Assembly (NCBI GenBank): GCA_963738345.1
Contig: CAVTWI010000002.1
Span: 4,402,001 to 4,466,000 of the forward strand
Direction: 5' to 3'
From: Bog-159 sp963738345
Lineage (GTDB): Bacteria; Acidobacteriota; Terriglobia; Bryobacterales; Bryobacteraceae
Length of the DNA: 64,000 nucleotides
The notes beneath the pieces are model-generated. The model was not told where the DNA came from, searched no databases, and saw only the letters and a list, made by a program, of their open reading frames with translations. Positions 1-10,066 of the stretch are shown one piece after another (position 1 is the stretch's first letter; every line of letters begins with the position of its first letter). Both the position numbers and the translations under genes were made by a program.

Positions 1-3000
1 ACGGCCACGACGACGAATGAATCCGGCCTGTACGATGTTCCGTTTCTGCCGCCGGGCAATTACACCATCTCTTCACTAAAGAAGGGTTTCGCGGTTTCGT
101 TCGCGAAGGGCATCGTCCTGCAGATTGAGACACTGGAAATCAGCGCCACGCTCCAGTTGGGCACGGCCGCCAGGAAGTCGTGGTGAATGCGGGAGCGCCG
201 CTGGTGGAAACCGAAACCAGCGGGCAGCACGTGGAACTGAGTACCCGACCGATTGACGCCGCGCCGATTGTGGGAACCGACTGGCGCAACGAGATGATTC
301 AGCTCATTCCCGGCGTGAACACCGGCGGAGGGGCGGGGCAGGCCGGCGGCGGTCAAGTGGCGGAGTCAACGGCACGCAGGGTTACAACATCAACTTCCTG
401 ACTGGACGGGTCATCTGCCACGGCATCGCGGGATTTCAACGGCAGCAACAATTTCACGCCCGATTGACGCCATCGCCGAGGTCAGCGTCAATCCGGCAAC
501 GCGCCCGCGGAATATGGCAACGGCCTTACTTCTGTCAACGCGATAACCAAGAGCGGAACCAATCAATTTCATGGCAGCGCTTTCGAATATCTTCAGAATA
601 CGGCGCTCAATGCCCGGGGGTTCTACAACGAGACCGGTCAGAAATCGGTCGAGCACTGGAACGAATATGGCGGCACATCGGGCGGCCCGATCATCAAGAA
701 CAAGCTATTCTTCTTCTTCGCGTATCAGCGGAATCCCTCTTCGACGCCCACATCGGGACTTTATAGCTACCCGACGGCGGCTATGCAGGCCGGGAACTTT
801 TACGGCATCACCGGCGCGACGGGGTCGGCATTCAGCGCCGACGGCACGCTGCTTAGGATCCTATGACCCCGTAGCGTTGAAGTTACAGAGTTACTTCCCA
901 AGTGCGAGTGCTTCCGGATGGGTAGCGGGATGTCCCGGTCCGGTGAATCTTTCGGCCGGCACTCCCCAGACCTGCCCACTATGAATAACTACGTATTCAA
1001 CGGCAGCAGCCCGAACCTGAACACCTGGTACACGGGCAAGACCGACTACAACATTTCGGACAAGCAGAAGCTGTCGTTCAGCTTCAACTATCTTCCCGCG
1101 TTCGTCACTTATGTTCCGCCCGACCCTCTGTACCCCAACGATGCGTCGGCGATTTCGCCAGGCGCATAACTACAATCTCACCGGCCAGATTTCGGATGTC
1201 TACACTATCAGCCCGACCGTGGTGAACGAATTTCGTTTGGGCGGCAGTGCGCGAACTGGATTCCTATAAGCCGCCTCACTGGACAAGAACGATCCAGCAA
1301 CTCTGGGCCTGGAACCGGCTTACGGCACCAATGCTCCGGCCAACGTATTCCCCAAAGTCACGATCGACAGCGGATGCGGGCGTGGGGGGCATGGGCTGCG
1401 GCGCGGGAAACGGCCAGAACGGTAACATCGACGCCGTGCTGGGAACTGGCACTTATAACGTTTCCGACATCATGACGCTGGTTCGCGGCCGGCACACAAT
1501 TAAGGTTGGTGGCGAATACGACAGGAACTATCAGAACTATACAAGCTGGGGCGACATCACATCCGGTAATTTCGAATTCAATGGCGGCGTCACCGGAATC
1601 CCGTACGCCGACTTCCTGGCCGGCGACGTTTATGGATGGTATGTCTACGAATCCGACGCCACCAGCGCGCACATGTGGAATTCGGCGCTGTTCGCCAGCG
1701 ACGACTTTAAGGTTACTCCACACCTGACCTGAACCTGGGCCTGCGCTGGCAGATCCAGTCGGGTTGGGGCGTGAAGCACAACCTGTTCGGCAATTACGAT
1801 CCTGAATTTCCCAACCCGGCGGATGGCGGGCATACAAAGGCGCCATCCTGTTCGGCGGGCAGAGCGATACGCAATACGGCGGATCGATCAAGAACATGAC
1901 CACAATCCAAAACGCCGACTATAAGGAGTTCGCACCGCGGGTGGGCATTGCCTGGTCGCCGCGCGAGAAGTGGTCGGTCCGCGCGAGTTATGGCATCTTC
2001 GATGCGCCGCGCGATGCTGAGAACTATACCGATGGCGCGCTTGGGGCTGGGCTTCAATCCGCACAATAGTCGGCAACGGCGGATACGTGTACGGAAGCTA
2101 TCCGTGGAAACTGGCCGTAGGTCCGCCTGCCGGTACGGTTGTCTTTCCCACGCTTCAAACTCTTTCGTCCACCATCGACAACTACAGTTCAGTGCGAGTA
2201 TTATCCGCGCAACATGCCGACCGATTACGTACAGAATCTCTCTTGTCAGCGTGCAGCACAAATTCGCGGGTGGAGTGCTTGTAGATACAGCTTATGTAAA
2301 TACGCGCGGCAGGAACTTGAATTTCGCTACTAACATTAATCAGGCGCCGGCCAGCGCAGCTGGGCTGCACCGGCTATAACTGCGGCAATCCCAACCCTAT
2401 ATTCAACTCGATCATCGCGCAGAACTACGACCGGATGGTCGAATTACAATGCTCTGCAAATTACGCCTGCAAAAGCGAATGTCGTACGGGTTGAACTTCC
2501 AGGTGAATTACGCCTGGTCGAAGTCGCTCGATACCGGCACTGGCAACGGTCACGGATCGGGCGTCGATATTTATCAGAACGCCTACAGCCCGGCGCTAAT
2601 TACGGCTTGTCTGACTTCAATGCGGCCAACACGATCGTAGGTCAGGTGGTCTACGAATTGCCCTTCGGAAGCGGCCGGCAGTTCGCGACTGCACGGACTG
2701 CTCGACCAGATCATCGGCGGTTGGCGCGTTTCGAGCGTATTCCAATGGCACAGCGGAATGCCGTTCACTCCGGTCATTCAGAGTTCCGTAGCGGATGCGA
2801 TCGATCCGGGTTTGGACCGTCATTTAGCGCCGGATCGGCACTGTATCCGGATGTTATCGGCAACCCGAAATCCATCGAATCCGACGCTGAATAAATGGTT
2901 CAACCCCGCTGCTTATGCCGACCCGGTGCCTGGAACTTTTGGCAACAGCGGGCGGAATACACTGATTGGGCCCAGGTTTCTCGAACGTGGATTTCAGCAT

Positions 3001-3253
3001 CGCGAAAGAGTTCCGCCTGCATTACGAGGGAAAGACACTCGAGATCCGGGCCGACGCTTACGACGTGTTCAACCACATCAACTTCAATAATCCGGATGCC
3101 AACGTGGGTTACACCTGCGCCAGCACGGTCGCGCAGTGTGGACCGGCAACGGCGTGTTGGCGGATTCCACAGTCGGGTCAATCACCAGTCCGGCAGGCTA
3201 TAACAGCAACCGGCGCATCATTCAACTGGGCGCCCATTTTAGATTCTGAGTGA
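1..3253 (+). pseudogene. TonB-dependent receptor, Oar-like, 5' cut by window edge and multiply frameshifted
   Basis: This is the remnant of a large outer-membrane receptor that would import glycans or other ligands with TonB energy. The first codons read ESGLYDVPFLPPGNYTI, typical of the carboxypeptidase-regulatory-like N-terminal domain of Oar-type receptors. Later pieces in all three forward frames read LVETETSGQHVELSTRPI, then a plug-like stretch near 480-700 and beta-barrel stretches at 970-1730, 2450-2640 and 2966-3253 with alternating aromatic residues. The last piece ends in a short barrel-like strand (positions 3200-3250). No single frame stays open beyond about 500 bases, so at least ten indels are needed to rebuild the gene. 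It precedes TPR and glycan-hydrolase genes, the usual setting of such receptors. The breaks could be decay or uncorrected assembly errors. Confidence 0.85.
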
Positions 3254-3306
3254 GGCGGCGGCCGGCCGTTCCCAATGCCATGATGAGTTATGGAGCAGCA
3301 ATCATC

Positions 3307-4512
3307 ATGAAATGGAACGGCCGGGGTCCGGTTCTGGTCGTCGTACTTTTGGCCGGTGCGATCGCTTTGACGGCCGCACAAACGACCGGCTCGCGCCCGG
3401 TGGAAATTCGCGGGCATCTGCACAAGGCCGGCGAATATCTGAAGGCTAACGACCCCGGCTCGGCCGTTCGGGAATTTGAAGCTGTGCTCGCCATCGACTC
3501 CAAGAATGCCGAAGCCCTGGCCAACTTAGGCGTCGTCTATTTCTATCAGCGCGACTTCAAGAAGGCTTCCCAATATTTGCGCGGTGCGCTGGCCAGTGAC
3601 CCTTCATTGACCAAGACGCAAGCGCTGTTGGGGATCTGCCAGAGGCGATTGGGAGAACCTGGAGCGGACGTCTTGCTGGAGAAGTCATTCGCCGCGCTCA
3701 AGGATAAAAAGCTACGCATTCAAGTTGGCATGGAACTGGCCGGAATTTACAACCAGCAGGGGAACCTTGACCGGACCGCCTCGGTAATGCGTTCGCTGGT
3801 CGATTTGGACCCCGAGAACGTTGAAGTGCTCTACATGGCGCAGCGCGTCTATGCCGAATTGGCCGACGATACGCTGAACAAGTTGGCCCTGATCGCACCT
3901 GGATCGGCTCGTATGCAGCAGGTGATCGCGGAACGTTTAATTAATGCCGGAGACCTGCAAGGCGCTACTGCCCACTACCGGAAAGCCCTGGAACTAGATC
4001 CTCATCTGACCGGCGTCCATTACGAGTTGGCCCAGGCGATCCTGGCGGCCGCGCCCAACGATGCTCAACCGCAAGCGGAAGCGGAAAAGGAACTGGGGGC
4101 GGCCATCGAGTCGGACGGCGATAGTGCCGGAGCGGAATGTGTACTCGCGCGGATTGCCACGAAGCGTGCGGACCTGGATGGCGCCTATGCGCATTATCGC
4201 CGCGCGGTTGCTTTGAATCCGGGGGATGCGGAAGCTCAACTCGGTCTCGGCCGTCTGCTCATGACCGGGGAACAGTTTCAGGAAGCCGCCAAATACCTGC
4301 GCATGGCGGTGCAGTCCGACCCGCTGAATGGGGAAGCGCACTACCGCCTGGCGTCGGCCTTGAAGAAGCTACAACTGCAGGAAGAAGCCGCCAGAGAGTT
4401 CAAGCTGTTTCAGGAGATTAAGGCAGCCAAGGCCAACTTGAAAGAGTTATACCGGCAGATGAATAAGAACCCACCAGCACCAGAGGAGACTTTGCCTGAT
4501 GCCGAACCGTAA
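3307..4512 (+). CDS. secreted or membrane-anchored TPR-repeat protein
   Basis: The protein is about 401 residues, with a hydrophobic N-terminus (MKWNGRGPVLVVVLLAGAIA) ending near AAQTT, so it is exported or anchored. The rest is a run of 34-residue tetratricopeptide repeats, recognisable from phrases such as NAEALANLGVVYFYQ, ALELDPHLTGVHYELAQAI and NPGDAEAQLGLGRLL. TPR arrays bind other proteins; in acidobacteria such proteins often follow TonB receptors and precede glycosidase genes. I chose the ATG at 3307 because it gives the signal sequence; ATGs at 3280 and 3283 and a GTG at 3250 are also in frame. The end overlaps the next gene by 14 bases, suggesting co-transcription. The specific partner is unknown. 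Confidence 0.85.
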   Translation: MKWNGRGPVLVVVLLAGAIALTAAQTTGSRPVEIRGHLHKAGEYLKANDPGSAVREFEAVLAIDSKNAEALANLGVVYFYQRDFKKASQYLRGALASDPSLTKTQALLGICQRRLGEPGADVLLEKSFAALKDKKLRIQVGMELAGIYNQQGNLDRTASVMRSLVDLDPENVEVLYMAQRVYAELADDTLNKLALIAPGSARMQQVIAERLINAGDLQGATAHYRKALELDPHLTGVHYELAQAILAAAPNDAQPQAEAEKELGAAIESDGDSAGAECVLARIATKRADLDGAYAHYRRAVALNPGDAEAQLGLGRLLMTGEQFQEAAKYLRMAVQSDPLNGEAHYRLASALKKLQLQEEAAREFKLFQEIKAAKANLKELYRQMNKNPPAPEETLPDAEP

Positions 4513-6634
4513 CTGCTTGGTGGTGCGCGCTGCTTTGATCTGTTGCGCCAGTGGCGCGATGGCGGGGCAGCAACCGCCGGAGCCTGTCGATATCACTCCA
4601 CTTGATGGCGAGACTTACTACGTACTCAACCAACTTAGTGGTCAGTATGCCATGCCGGATAGTAACTCGATGGCTGCGGGTACGCGCGTAGTTTCACAAC
4701 CGGCGGATTTCACGAATTTAAGCCAGCGTTGGGCCTTCACGAAGCTTCCCGGCGGCCTATGGCAGATCAGTAACATCCGCAGCGGTCTTTGTTTCGATAG
4801 CATCTCGACACTGGCCGGCACGGCACCGGATTGCCCGCAACCTTGCGGACGCCCCATTCCCCGCAGTCGCTATACCGCCGGCAGCATCGCGCACGTCAGT
4901 GAATCCCGCCACGTGGCGCAGAATGCCTGCACTGCCAGCCCCGCCCAGCAGTGGATTCTTACCCCGACCACCAGCGGCTACTACACCATCTCGAACCAAA
5001 GCACCGGTTTGCTGATGGATGCCGCTCTCGATCTAACGGTGTTATCCAGTGCCGCGACGCAAGGCCAACAATGGCTGCTGCGCCCCGTCTTCTTTCGCGG
5101 CGTGGATAATGCTCTGCTGGAGAAGCAGGAAGCAGATCGCACTGCCGCGGCTTCGCCCTGGTGGCAGGATGCCGGCCAGCAGCAGGATCTGCTCCAGATC
5201 TTCAAGAACCACGGCGTCAATATGGTCCGTTTACGGCCCACCTCCGTGCCGCCCTATGCCAATGCGTCGCAGCCGCAATGCAGCGGCAACGCCTGCTATG
5301 CGGAAACCGATGCCCAGGATTTGGATCTTGCCAAACGGGCGCGGAACCTGGGCATGAGCATCGCCCTGACCTTATTGTTCGATGGCGGCAACTCGTCCAG
5401 CCTACCGGCCGCGTGGACCGGCGATACCCAACTGAGTAAGTTGCAGGCTGACTTATACAACTATGTGAAAGCCGAGATTTTGCTGTACCGGCAAGGTGGC
5501 GTGATGCCGGACCTGGTATCGATCGGCAATGAAGTGGATACCGGTTTTCTGGGCTCGGCCGGCAGCCCCACGGGCGCGAACTTCGGCGGCTTTGCGGCTC
5601 TTGAAGTCACAGCTATGCAAGCTGTGAAAGACGCGGCGGCGGATACTTCGGCGGGGCCGGCCCTTCCGGCGCCACTTACTTGCATTCATATCACGCCGGC
5701 TTGGGACCTCACTCAGTTCTTTACCCTGGTGAAGCAGAACAACATACCGTATGACATCATCTGCCAGAGCTACTATCCCATCTATCATGGCCCCTTGACC
5801 GCGGCACAGGCAGCCTTGTCCAATCCAGGAAACAAGCCTGTCGAGCAACAAACGCTGGTGAACGCCGCCAACAACATCGGAAAACCGATCTTCATCATGG
5901 AGACCGGCGAACATTACGAGAACGGTTTCGATGCGAACGATCCGTGGTATGTTCCGCCCACCCCCGCCCAGCAGCGCCAATTCCTGTTGGATCTGGAAGG
6001 CGTCCAAAAGAGTCTGCCGAATAATCTGGGCATGGGAATGGAGTATTGGGATCCCGCTGGTATCAACATCACAAAGCCGAGCGGGGGAACCTTCAATGGG
6101 GATAACCTGCCGGATGCGATTTATATCTGGAATGGCCTGACTCTTTTCGACACGACTCCGGCGCTGTTGCCCGGCATCGACGCCCTGGGCGGCAAGTTAG
6201 ACGCCACACTGACCTACAAGTTTGTCAATCGCAGCAGCGGGCAACTGCTGTCCGTGTATCAAGGTTCGAACGCCGCGGGCGCTACGCTCGATGCCGAGCC
6301 AGATAGCGGTAGCCCGGCGCTTAGTCAGCAGTGGAGTATTATCAGCAATGGCGATGGTTACTTCCAGATCGCCAGCCGAAATCCAGGCGCTGGGAATACT
6401 ACCAATGTCATCGATGTTCCGGGGGCTTCGGCTGTCGCCGGAACCGCCGCGATTCAATCGCCGCAGGGTAGCGGCCAGGGACTGGAATGGGACGTTGTTT
6501 CTGCCGGCGGCGGTTACTTCTATCTGGTTAATCGGGCGAGTGGCTTAGTGCTGGATATGAATGGATCCGCTGTCGAGGAGCCACAAGACAACCACAGTGC
6601 GACGCAGCAATGGCAGATCGTTCCGGTCCATTAG
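4499..6634 (+). CDS. secreted GH53 endo-beta-1,4-galactanase flanked by ricin-type lectin domains
   Basis: This 711-residue protein starts with a signal peptide ending near GAMA. Residues about 35-195 form a ricin-type beta-trefoil (QQW motifs), residues about 200-560 a glycoside hydrolase family 53 barrel, and residues about 575-711 a second beta-trefoil with QQW near the C-terminus. GH53 enzymes cut beta-1,4-galactan side chains of pectin. The acid/base glutamate is visible in VSIGNEVD (E345) and the likely nucleophile in IMETGEHYENG (E468). The barrel start (FFRGVDNALLEKQ) matches the family. It overlaps the TPR gene and is followed by a second, single-domain GH53 gene. The two lectin modules probably hold the enzyme on polysaccharide. 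The substrate is inferred from the family only. Confidence 0.85.
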   Translation: MPNRNCLVVRAALICCASGAMAGQQPPEPVDITPLDGETYYVLNQLSGQYAMPDSNSMAAGTRVVSQPADFTNLSQRWAFTKLPGGLWQISNIRSGLCFDSISTLAGTAPDCPQPCGRPIPRSRYTAGSIAHVSESRHVAQNACTASPAQQWILTPTTSGYYTISNQSTGLLMDAALDLTVLSSAATQGQQWLLRPVFFRGVDNALLEKQEADRTAAASPWWQDAGQQQDLLQIFKNHGVNMVRLRPTSVPPYANASQPQCSGNACYAETDAQDLDLAKRARNLGMSIALTLLFDGGNSSSLPAAWTGDTQLSKLQADLYNYVKAEILLYRQGGVMPDLVSIGNEVDTGFLGSAGSPTGANFGGFAALEVTAMQAVKDAAADTSAGPALPAPLTCIHITPAWDLTQFFTLVKQNNIPYDIICQSYYPIYHGPLTAAQAALSNPGNKPVEQQTLVNAANNIGKPIFIMETGEHYENGFDANDPWYVPPTPAQQRQFLLDLEGVQKSLPNNLGMGMEYWDPAGINITKPSGGTFNGDNLPDAIYIWNGLTLFDTTPALLPGIDALGGKLDATLTYKFVNRSSGQLLSVYQGSNAAGATLDAEPDSGSPALSQQWSIISNGDGYFQIASRNPGAGNTTNVIDVPGASAVAGTAAIQSPQGSGQGLEWDVVSAGGGYFYLVNRASGLVLDMNGSAVEEPQDNHSATQQWQIVPVH

Positions 6635-6660
6635 CCGCCGCGCGAGGAGTAAGTGAAGCT

Positions 6661-7698
6661 ATGAAGGTTCAGAGATCGATTCTGTTAGCGTCGCTACCGC
6701 TGTTGTTGCTGGCGCCACTGCATGCCGCTGACTACGCGGTGGGCGCCGACTTGTCTTTTCTGAAACAGGCTGAGAACGGCGGCAAGGCGTTCAAAGACGC
6801 CGGTGCCGCCAAGCCCGGCCTCGAGATCTTCAAGGATCACGGCTATAACTGGATTCGCCTGCGGCTCTTCCATACACCGACAGACCTGCCCAACAATCTC
6901 GAATACACCATCGCGCTGGCTAAAGAGGCCAAGAAGCTTGGCTATCGCTTCTTACTCGACTATCACTATTCCGATACCTGGGCTGACCCGGGCAAGCAAT
7001 TCATTCCGAAAGCCTGGGAAGGCACGTCACACGCCGAACTGGTGAAGGCTGTCTTCGAGTATACGAGACAGACAATGGCTGCGTTTCAAGAAGCCGGTGT
7101 GCCGCCCGATATGGTGCAGATCGGCAATGAAATTATCAATGGAATGCTGTGGCCGGATGGCCGTCTTCCAGACCATTGGAGCAATCTCGCCGAACTCATC
7201 AAAGCCGGAATTGCAGGCGTCGGTGCGGGTACAGGCAATGGGCCGCGGCCGCGCATCATGATCCACATTGATCGCGGCGGCGATAAGGTGCGCACGCGCG
7301 AATTCTTCGACAAACTGAACTCTTATGGCGTGGAGTACGATGTCATCGGCCAGTCTTACTATCCGTGGTGGCAAGGCAGTTTGAACGACCTCCGCGAAAA
7401 CATGGTCTTTATGGCTCTGGAGTACAAGAAAGACATCATCGTGGTGGAGGCCGCTTACAACTGGATGCCTGCGGAATACAAGGGCAGGCCAGGCCCATTC
7501 CCTGAAACGCCCGATGGGCAGAAGCAGTTTCTCGAAGAAGTCAACCGTGTGGTGCAGGAGACGCCTAACGGCTTGGGCAAAGGCGTGTTCTGGTGGGAAC
7601 CGGCCGTTACCGGACCGTTGACCGCGCGCGGTTTCTTCGACGATGGCGGCAATGCCCTGCCGGTGATCACGGTGTTCGATAAGTACACGCGGCGTTGA
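6661..7698 (+). CDS. secreted GH53 arabinogalactan endo-beta-1,4-galactanase
   Basis: A 345-residue exported enzyme with signal peptide MKVQRSILLASLPLLLLAPLH. The mature start DYAVGADLSFLKQAE is characteristic of family 53 galactanases, as are GYNWIRLRLFHTP and DYHYSDTWADPGKQ. The catalytic pair is E157 in VQIGNEIINGM and E263 in IIVVEAAYNW, 106 residues apart, close to the family spacing. The length equals a lone catalytic domain. The ATG at 6661 is preceded by a good GAGGAG ribosome site. It lies 26 bases after the lectin-linked GH53 gene, so the two probably act together on galactan, one bound to polymer and one free. Confidence 0.92.
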   Translation: MKVQRSILLASLPLLLLAPLHAADYAVGADLSFLKQAENGGKAFKDAGAAKPGLEIFKDHGYNWIRLRLFHTPTDLPNNLEYTIALAKEAKKLGYRFLLDYHYSDTWADPGKQFIPKAWEGTSHAELVKAVFEYTRQTMAAFQEAGVPPDMVQIGNEIINGMLWPDGRLPDHWSNLAELIKAGIAGVGAGTGNGPRPRIMIHIDRGGDKVRTREFFDKLNSYGVEYDVIGQSYYPWWQGSLNDLRENMVFMALEYKKDIIVVEAAYNWMPAEYKGRPGPFPETPDGQKQFLEEVNRVVQETPNGLGKGVFWWEPAVTGPLTARGFFDDGGNALPVITVFDKYTRR

Positions 7699-7726
7699 CG
7701 TTCCCCTAATGTTCTAAGATGGAATC

Positions 7727-8764
7727 TTGAAACGCGCCTACGCTGCTGCCGTCTTAGTCATCTCCTGTATCCTGGCGCTGTCGCTGCTCTGGTTGCCTGA
7801 GTGGATGGTGAACCGATATAGCGGCAAGCCTCTTTCGCGTTATGAGTACACCAACGCTGTCGATGAATACCGTAAGACGCTCGCCCAGATCATGGGCGGC
7901 GGTGCGTTGTTGGTGGGTCTGTATTTCACCTGGAGGACCACGCGAACCGCGGAGGATGGCAGGATCACGGATCGTTTCAGCAAGGCGGTGGAACAGCTTG
8001 GAGCCACGAACACCAATGGCACCAGGCAGATTGAGCCCCGACTGGGCGGCATCTACTCGCTGGAGCGCATTGCCAGAGACTCGAAGCGGGACGCCAGGGC
8101 GATTGTTGAAATCCTTTGCGCCTATGTTCGCGAGAATGCCCCGATTGTAGATGGAGCGGAGAGAGTCAAGGTTGGCACTGATATCCAGGCGATTCTCAAT
8201 TTTCTCTCCCGATTTCGACCACAGTTCCGTAACGATCCCACGCTGGTGTTCGATCTCAACACGACTGAATTGTTCATGGCAGACATGTCAGCGTGCGAGT
8301 TAAATGGGGCCGACCTTCGCAAGGCTTTTTTGGAGCGCGCCGATATCTCGCGTGGACACCTGGAGTCGGCGGATCTTACTAACGCCTATCTGTCGAGAGC
8401 CAAACTGACCAAGGCTAAGCTGACCAACTGCAGTTTATATAGGGCCAATCTGGTGAGCGCCGATCTTTATGGCTGTGATCTGCTGGGGGCGAATCTGTCA
8501 GAAGCCAACCTAACCAAGGCCAATTTAAAGAAAGCGATCGTGGGTCTTGTCGGAAACAATTCTACGAATTTCCGTGGCACTATTTTGAAAGACGCAAATC
8601 TGGTTGGCGTCGATCTCAGCTATGTGTCGGGCCTGAGCGCCAGGCAGGTCCTTTCGGCCGTCAGGGACGAGACCACGATATTGCCCGAAGCTGTCGAAAA
8701 AGAATTGCGCGCTCTGGCCTCTGCAGGTTTGGCGGAGCCATCTTCGCGCACTGGCGAAAGTTAG
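7727..8764 (+). CDS. membrane-anchored pentapeptide-repeat protein
   Basis: The 345-residue protein starts with TTG at 7727. It has two membrane segments, at residues 4-26 and about 55-70 (MGGGALLVGLYFTW), then a conserved linker (RFSKAVEQLGATNTNGTRQI), then from about residue 180 a run of pentapeptide repeats of the A(D/N)Lxx type (ADLTNAYLSRAKLTKAKL) that fold as a right-handed quadrilateral helix. Similar two-helix pentapeptide proteins are widespread and of unknown function. It begins a group of accessory-looking genes that ends at the selenocysteine tRNA. The start codon is uncertain, since there is no ATG nearby. No enzyme motif is visible. Confidence 0.8.
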   Translation: MKRAYAAAVLVISCILALSLLWLPEWMVNRYSGKPLSRYEYTNAVDEYRKTLAQIMGGGALLVGLYFTWRTTRTAEDGRITDRFSKAVEQLGATNTNGTRQIEPRLGGIYSLERIARDSKRDARAIVEILCAYVRENAPIVDGAERVKVGTDIQAILNFLSRFRPQFRNDPTLVFDLNTTELFMADMSACELNGADLRKAFLERADISRGHLESADLTNAYLSRAKLTKAKLTNCSLYRANLVSADLYGCDLLGANLSEANLTKANLKKAIVGLVGNNSTNFRGTILKDANLVGVDLSYVSGLSARQVLSAVRDETTILPEAVEKELRALASAGLAEPSSRTGES

Positions 8765-8855
8765 TGGGGTCGGATGGTGGCGCTCCATTGAAAACACGCA
8801 AGTTGGCGATCTCTTCATGCACCCAGTTGGCTGTCTCGGCCCAAGTTAGGGATTT

Positions 8856-8877
8856 ATCGTACGTGTATCGTACACGA
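8856..8877. promoter_or_regulatory. repeat pair upstream of the Rap1a-like gene, candidate operator
   Basis: ATCGTACGTG is followed immediately by a near copy TATCGTACACG, and GTGTA-TCG-TACAC inside it is a perfect inverted repeat. It sits 20-40 bases before the start at 8897, where a regulator would bind. No promoter hexamers are convincing, so the role is inferred only from symmetry and position. Confidence 0.3.
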
Positions 8878-8896
8878 ATGCTACCATCGCTCTAAT

Positions 8897-9265
8897 ATGC
8901 GGATCATTTCGGCGCTCGTGTTGTTCGCCTGCCTCCGATTGATGGCAGCGGATATGACAGTCAAGCAATACCAGAAGGATGTCAGCTCATCCGATCAACA
9001 GAGATCGGATGCCGCCAAGTTGCTTGTCATGGGAATCGGGAACGGGGTCGCTTGGGCGAATGCCGCCGCTGAGAAGAAGGGCTCACCGCTCTATTGCCAA
9101 CCAGCGCACTTCGCCATGAACGGGAACAACTACGTCGAGATTCTGGAGAAAATGATCAAAAACTTCGAGTCGAAAACGACCACGAAGGAACTGAACGCCT
9201 TTCCTGCCGGGTTGTTGCTGGTGATGGGCCTTCAGGAATCGTTCCCGTGCCAAGGGGCGAAATAG
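8897..9265 (+). CDS. exported Rap1a/Tai-like immunity-family protein
   Basis: A 122-residue protein with a signal peptide (MRIISALVLFACLRLMAA). The body keeps the layout of the Rap1a family: an N-terminal helix, a central MGIGNGVAWANAA helix, a C in LYCQPAH, a spaced VEILEKMIKNF helix and the closing LLLVMGLQESFPC. Rap1a proteins were defined as periplasmic immunity proteins against type VI secretion amidases, but many relatives have no known effector. The two cysteines could form the family disulfide. The stop overlaps the next gene's GTG by one base, so the two are probably translationally coupled. No amidase or secretion gene is visible nearby, so the immunity role is inference. Confidence 0.6.
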   Translation: MRIISALVLFACLRLMAADMTVKQYQKDVSSSDQQRSDAAKLLVMGIGNGVAWANAAAEKKGSPLYCQPAHFAMNGNNYVEILEKMIKNFESKTTTKELNAFPAGLLLVMGLQESFPCQGAK

Positions 9266-9582
9266 TGGACTTGGCGGCAAGGCTGGAACACCCTAGCACT
9301 AGGCGGCAACGCGAAGCCCTGGAGCAGATTCACAAGAAGTTTAGCCCGCGCTGTAGCATCTGCGGTTACGACAAGGATGTCCGCGCCCTGCAGATCGACC
9401 ACGTTGACGGCGGAGGTAGCGCCGAGCTCCGGGGCGGCCACGGCGCGGGGTTAGCCTACTACCTCCGCGTTCTGAGAGACACGACAGGGCGATACCAGTT
9501 GCTCTGCGCTAACTGCAACAAGATCAAGCGGTACGAAAAGAACGAAGCGCGGGGCGTGTTTCAGCACAAATCTCGAAGATAG
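9265..9582 (+). CDS. HNH-type zinc-finger nuclease-like protein
   Basis: Starting at the GTG at 9265 the protein has 105 residues. It contains CSICGYDKDVRALQIDHVDGGG and then LLCANCNKIKRYEKN: two CxxC pairs surrounding an IDH and an NxxK segment, the treble-clef layout of HNH endonucleases carried by phages and mobile DNA. The GTG overlaps the stop of the Rap1a-like gene and is preceded by an AAGGGG ribosome site. An ATG at 9094 is in frame but would overlap that gene by 170 bases, so I prefer the short form. Nuclease activity is inferred from the motif; the middle histidine of the D/H-H pair is present. It may be a relic of a mobile element. Confidence 0.7.
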   Translation: MDLAARLEHPSTRRQREALEQIHKKFSPRCSICGYDKDVRALQIDHVDGGGSAELRGGHGAGLAYYLRVLRDTTGRYQLLCANCNKIKRYEKNEARGVFQHKSRR

Positions 9583-9585
9583 AAA

Positions 9586-9798
9586 ATGGAACCAATAGAA
9601 GACTTGGAGGCCATGTCTTTAAAGGACCTGGAGCATCGACTCCATAGATGCTCACCGACTTCCGAAACGGGGAATGTCGTTTGGCCAATCTACGAGACGA
9701 GAACGCGGCACGTCGAAAGCTGGAGAATGTGGATTTGTTACTTAATCTCGACAAGCATCGCCCTGGTTGCCTTAATCCGTACTTTCCTGGCGCGATAA
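9586..9798 (+). CDS. small putative membrane protein
   Basis: A 70-residue frame begins 3 bases after the HNH gene. The first 20 residues (MEPIEDLEAMSLKDLEHRLH) look like a real acidic helical N-terminus, and the end (MWICYLISTSIALVALIRTF) could be one membrane helix. The next frame (9648-9935) also reads protein-like (RLANLRDENAARRKLENVD, then a hydrophobic TYLILVALTFADLAHFLAL), so a frameshift near 9650 may have split a longer gene made of this N-terminus and that tail. No family is recognised. No gene is seen in 9936-10066. Confidence 0.4.
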   Translation: MEPIEDLEAMSLKDLEHRLHRCSPTSETGNVVWPIYETRTRHVESWRMWICYLISTSIALVALIRTFLAR

Positions 9799-10066
9799 GA
9801 ACCTACCTCATTCTTGTAGCCTTGACATTCGCCGACCTCGCCCATTTCCTCGCGCTAGACATAAGCCCTAAGTGCCCTGCCGAGAGCGTTTCTCGTGTTT
9901 CAGGCAAACCTGACGGGGTCGCTGGAGGTCAGTGAACCATGCACGTTGCATAGTTTGCTCCTCGTTTATGAGTTTATGGATAATACCCTTGTTGTGCCAG
10001 GGCCTATATATAGCCGTACCCAACAGCACGACTTTTCCTAAGGAAAGCAAAAACGCAACTGCAAAA

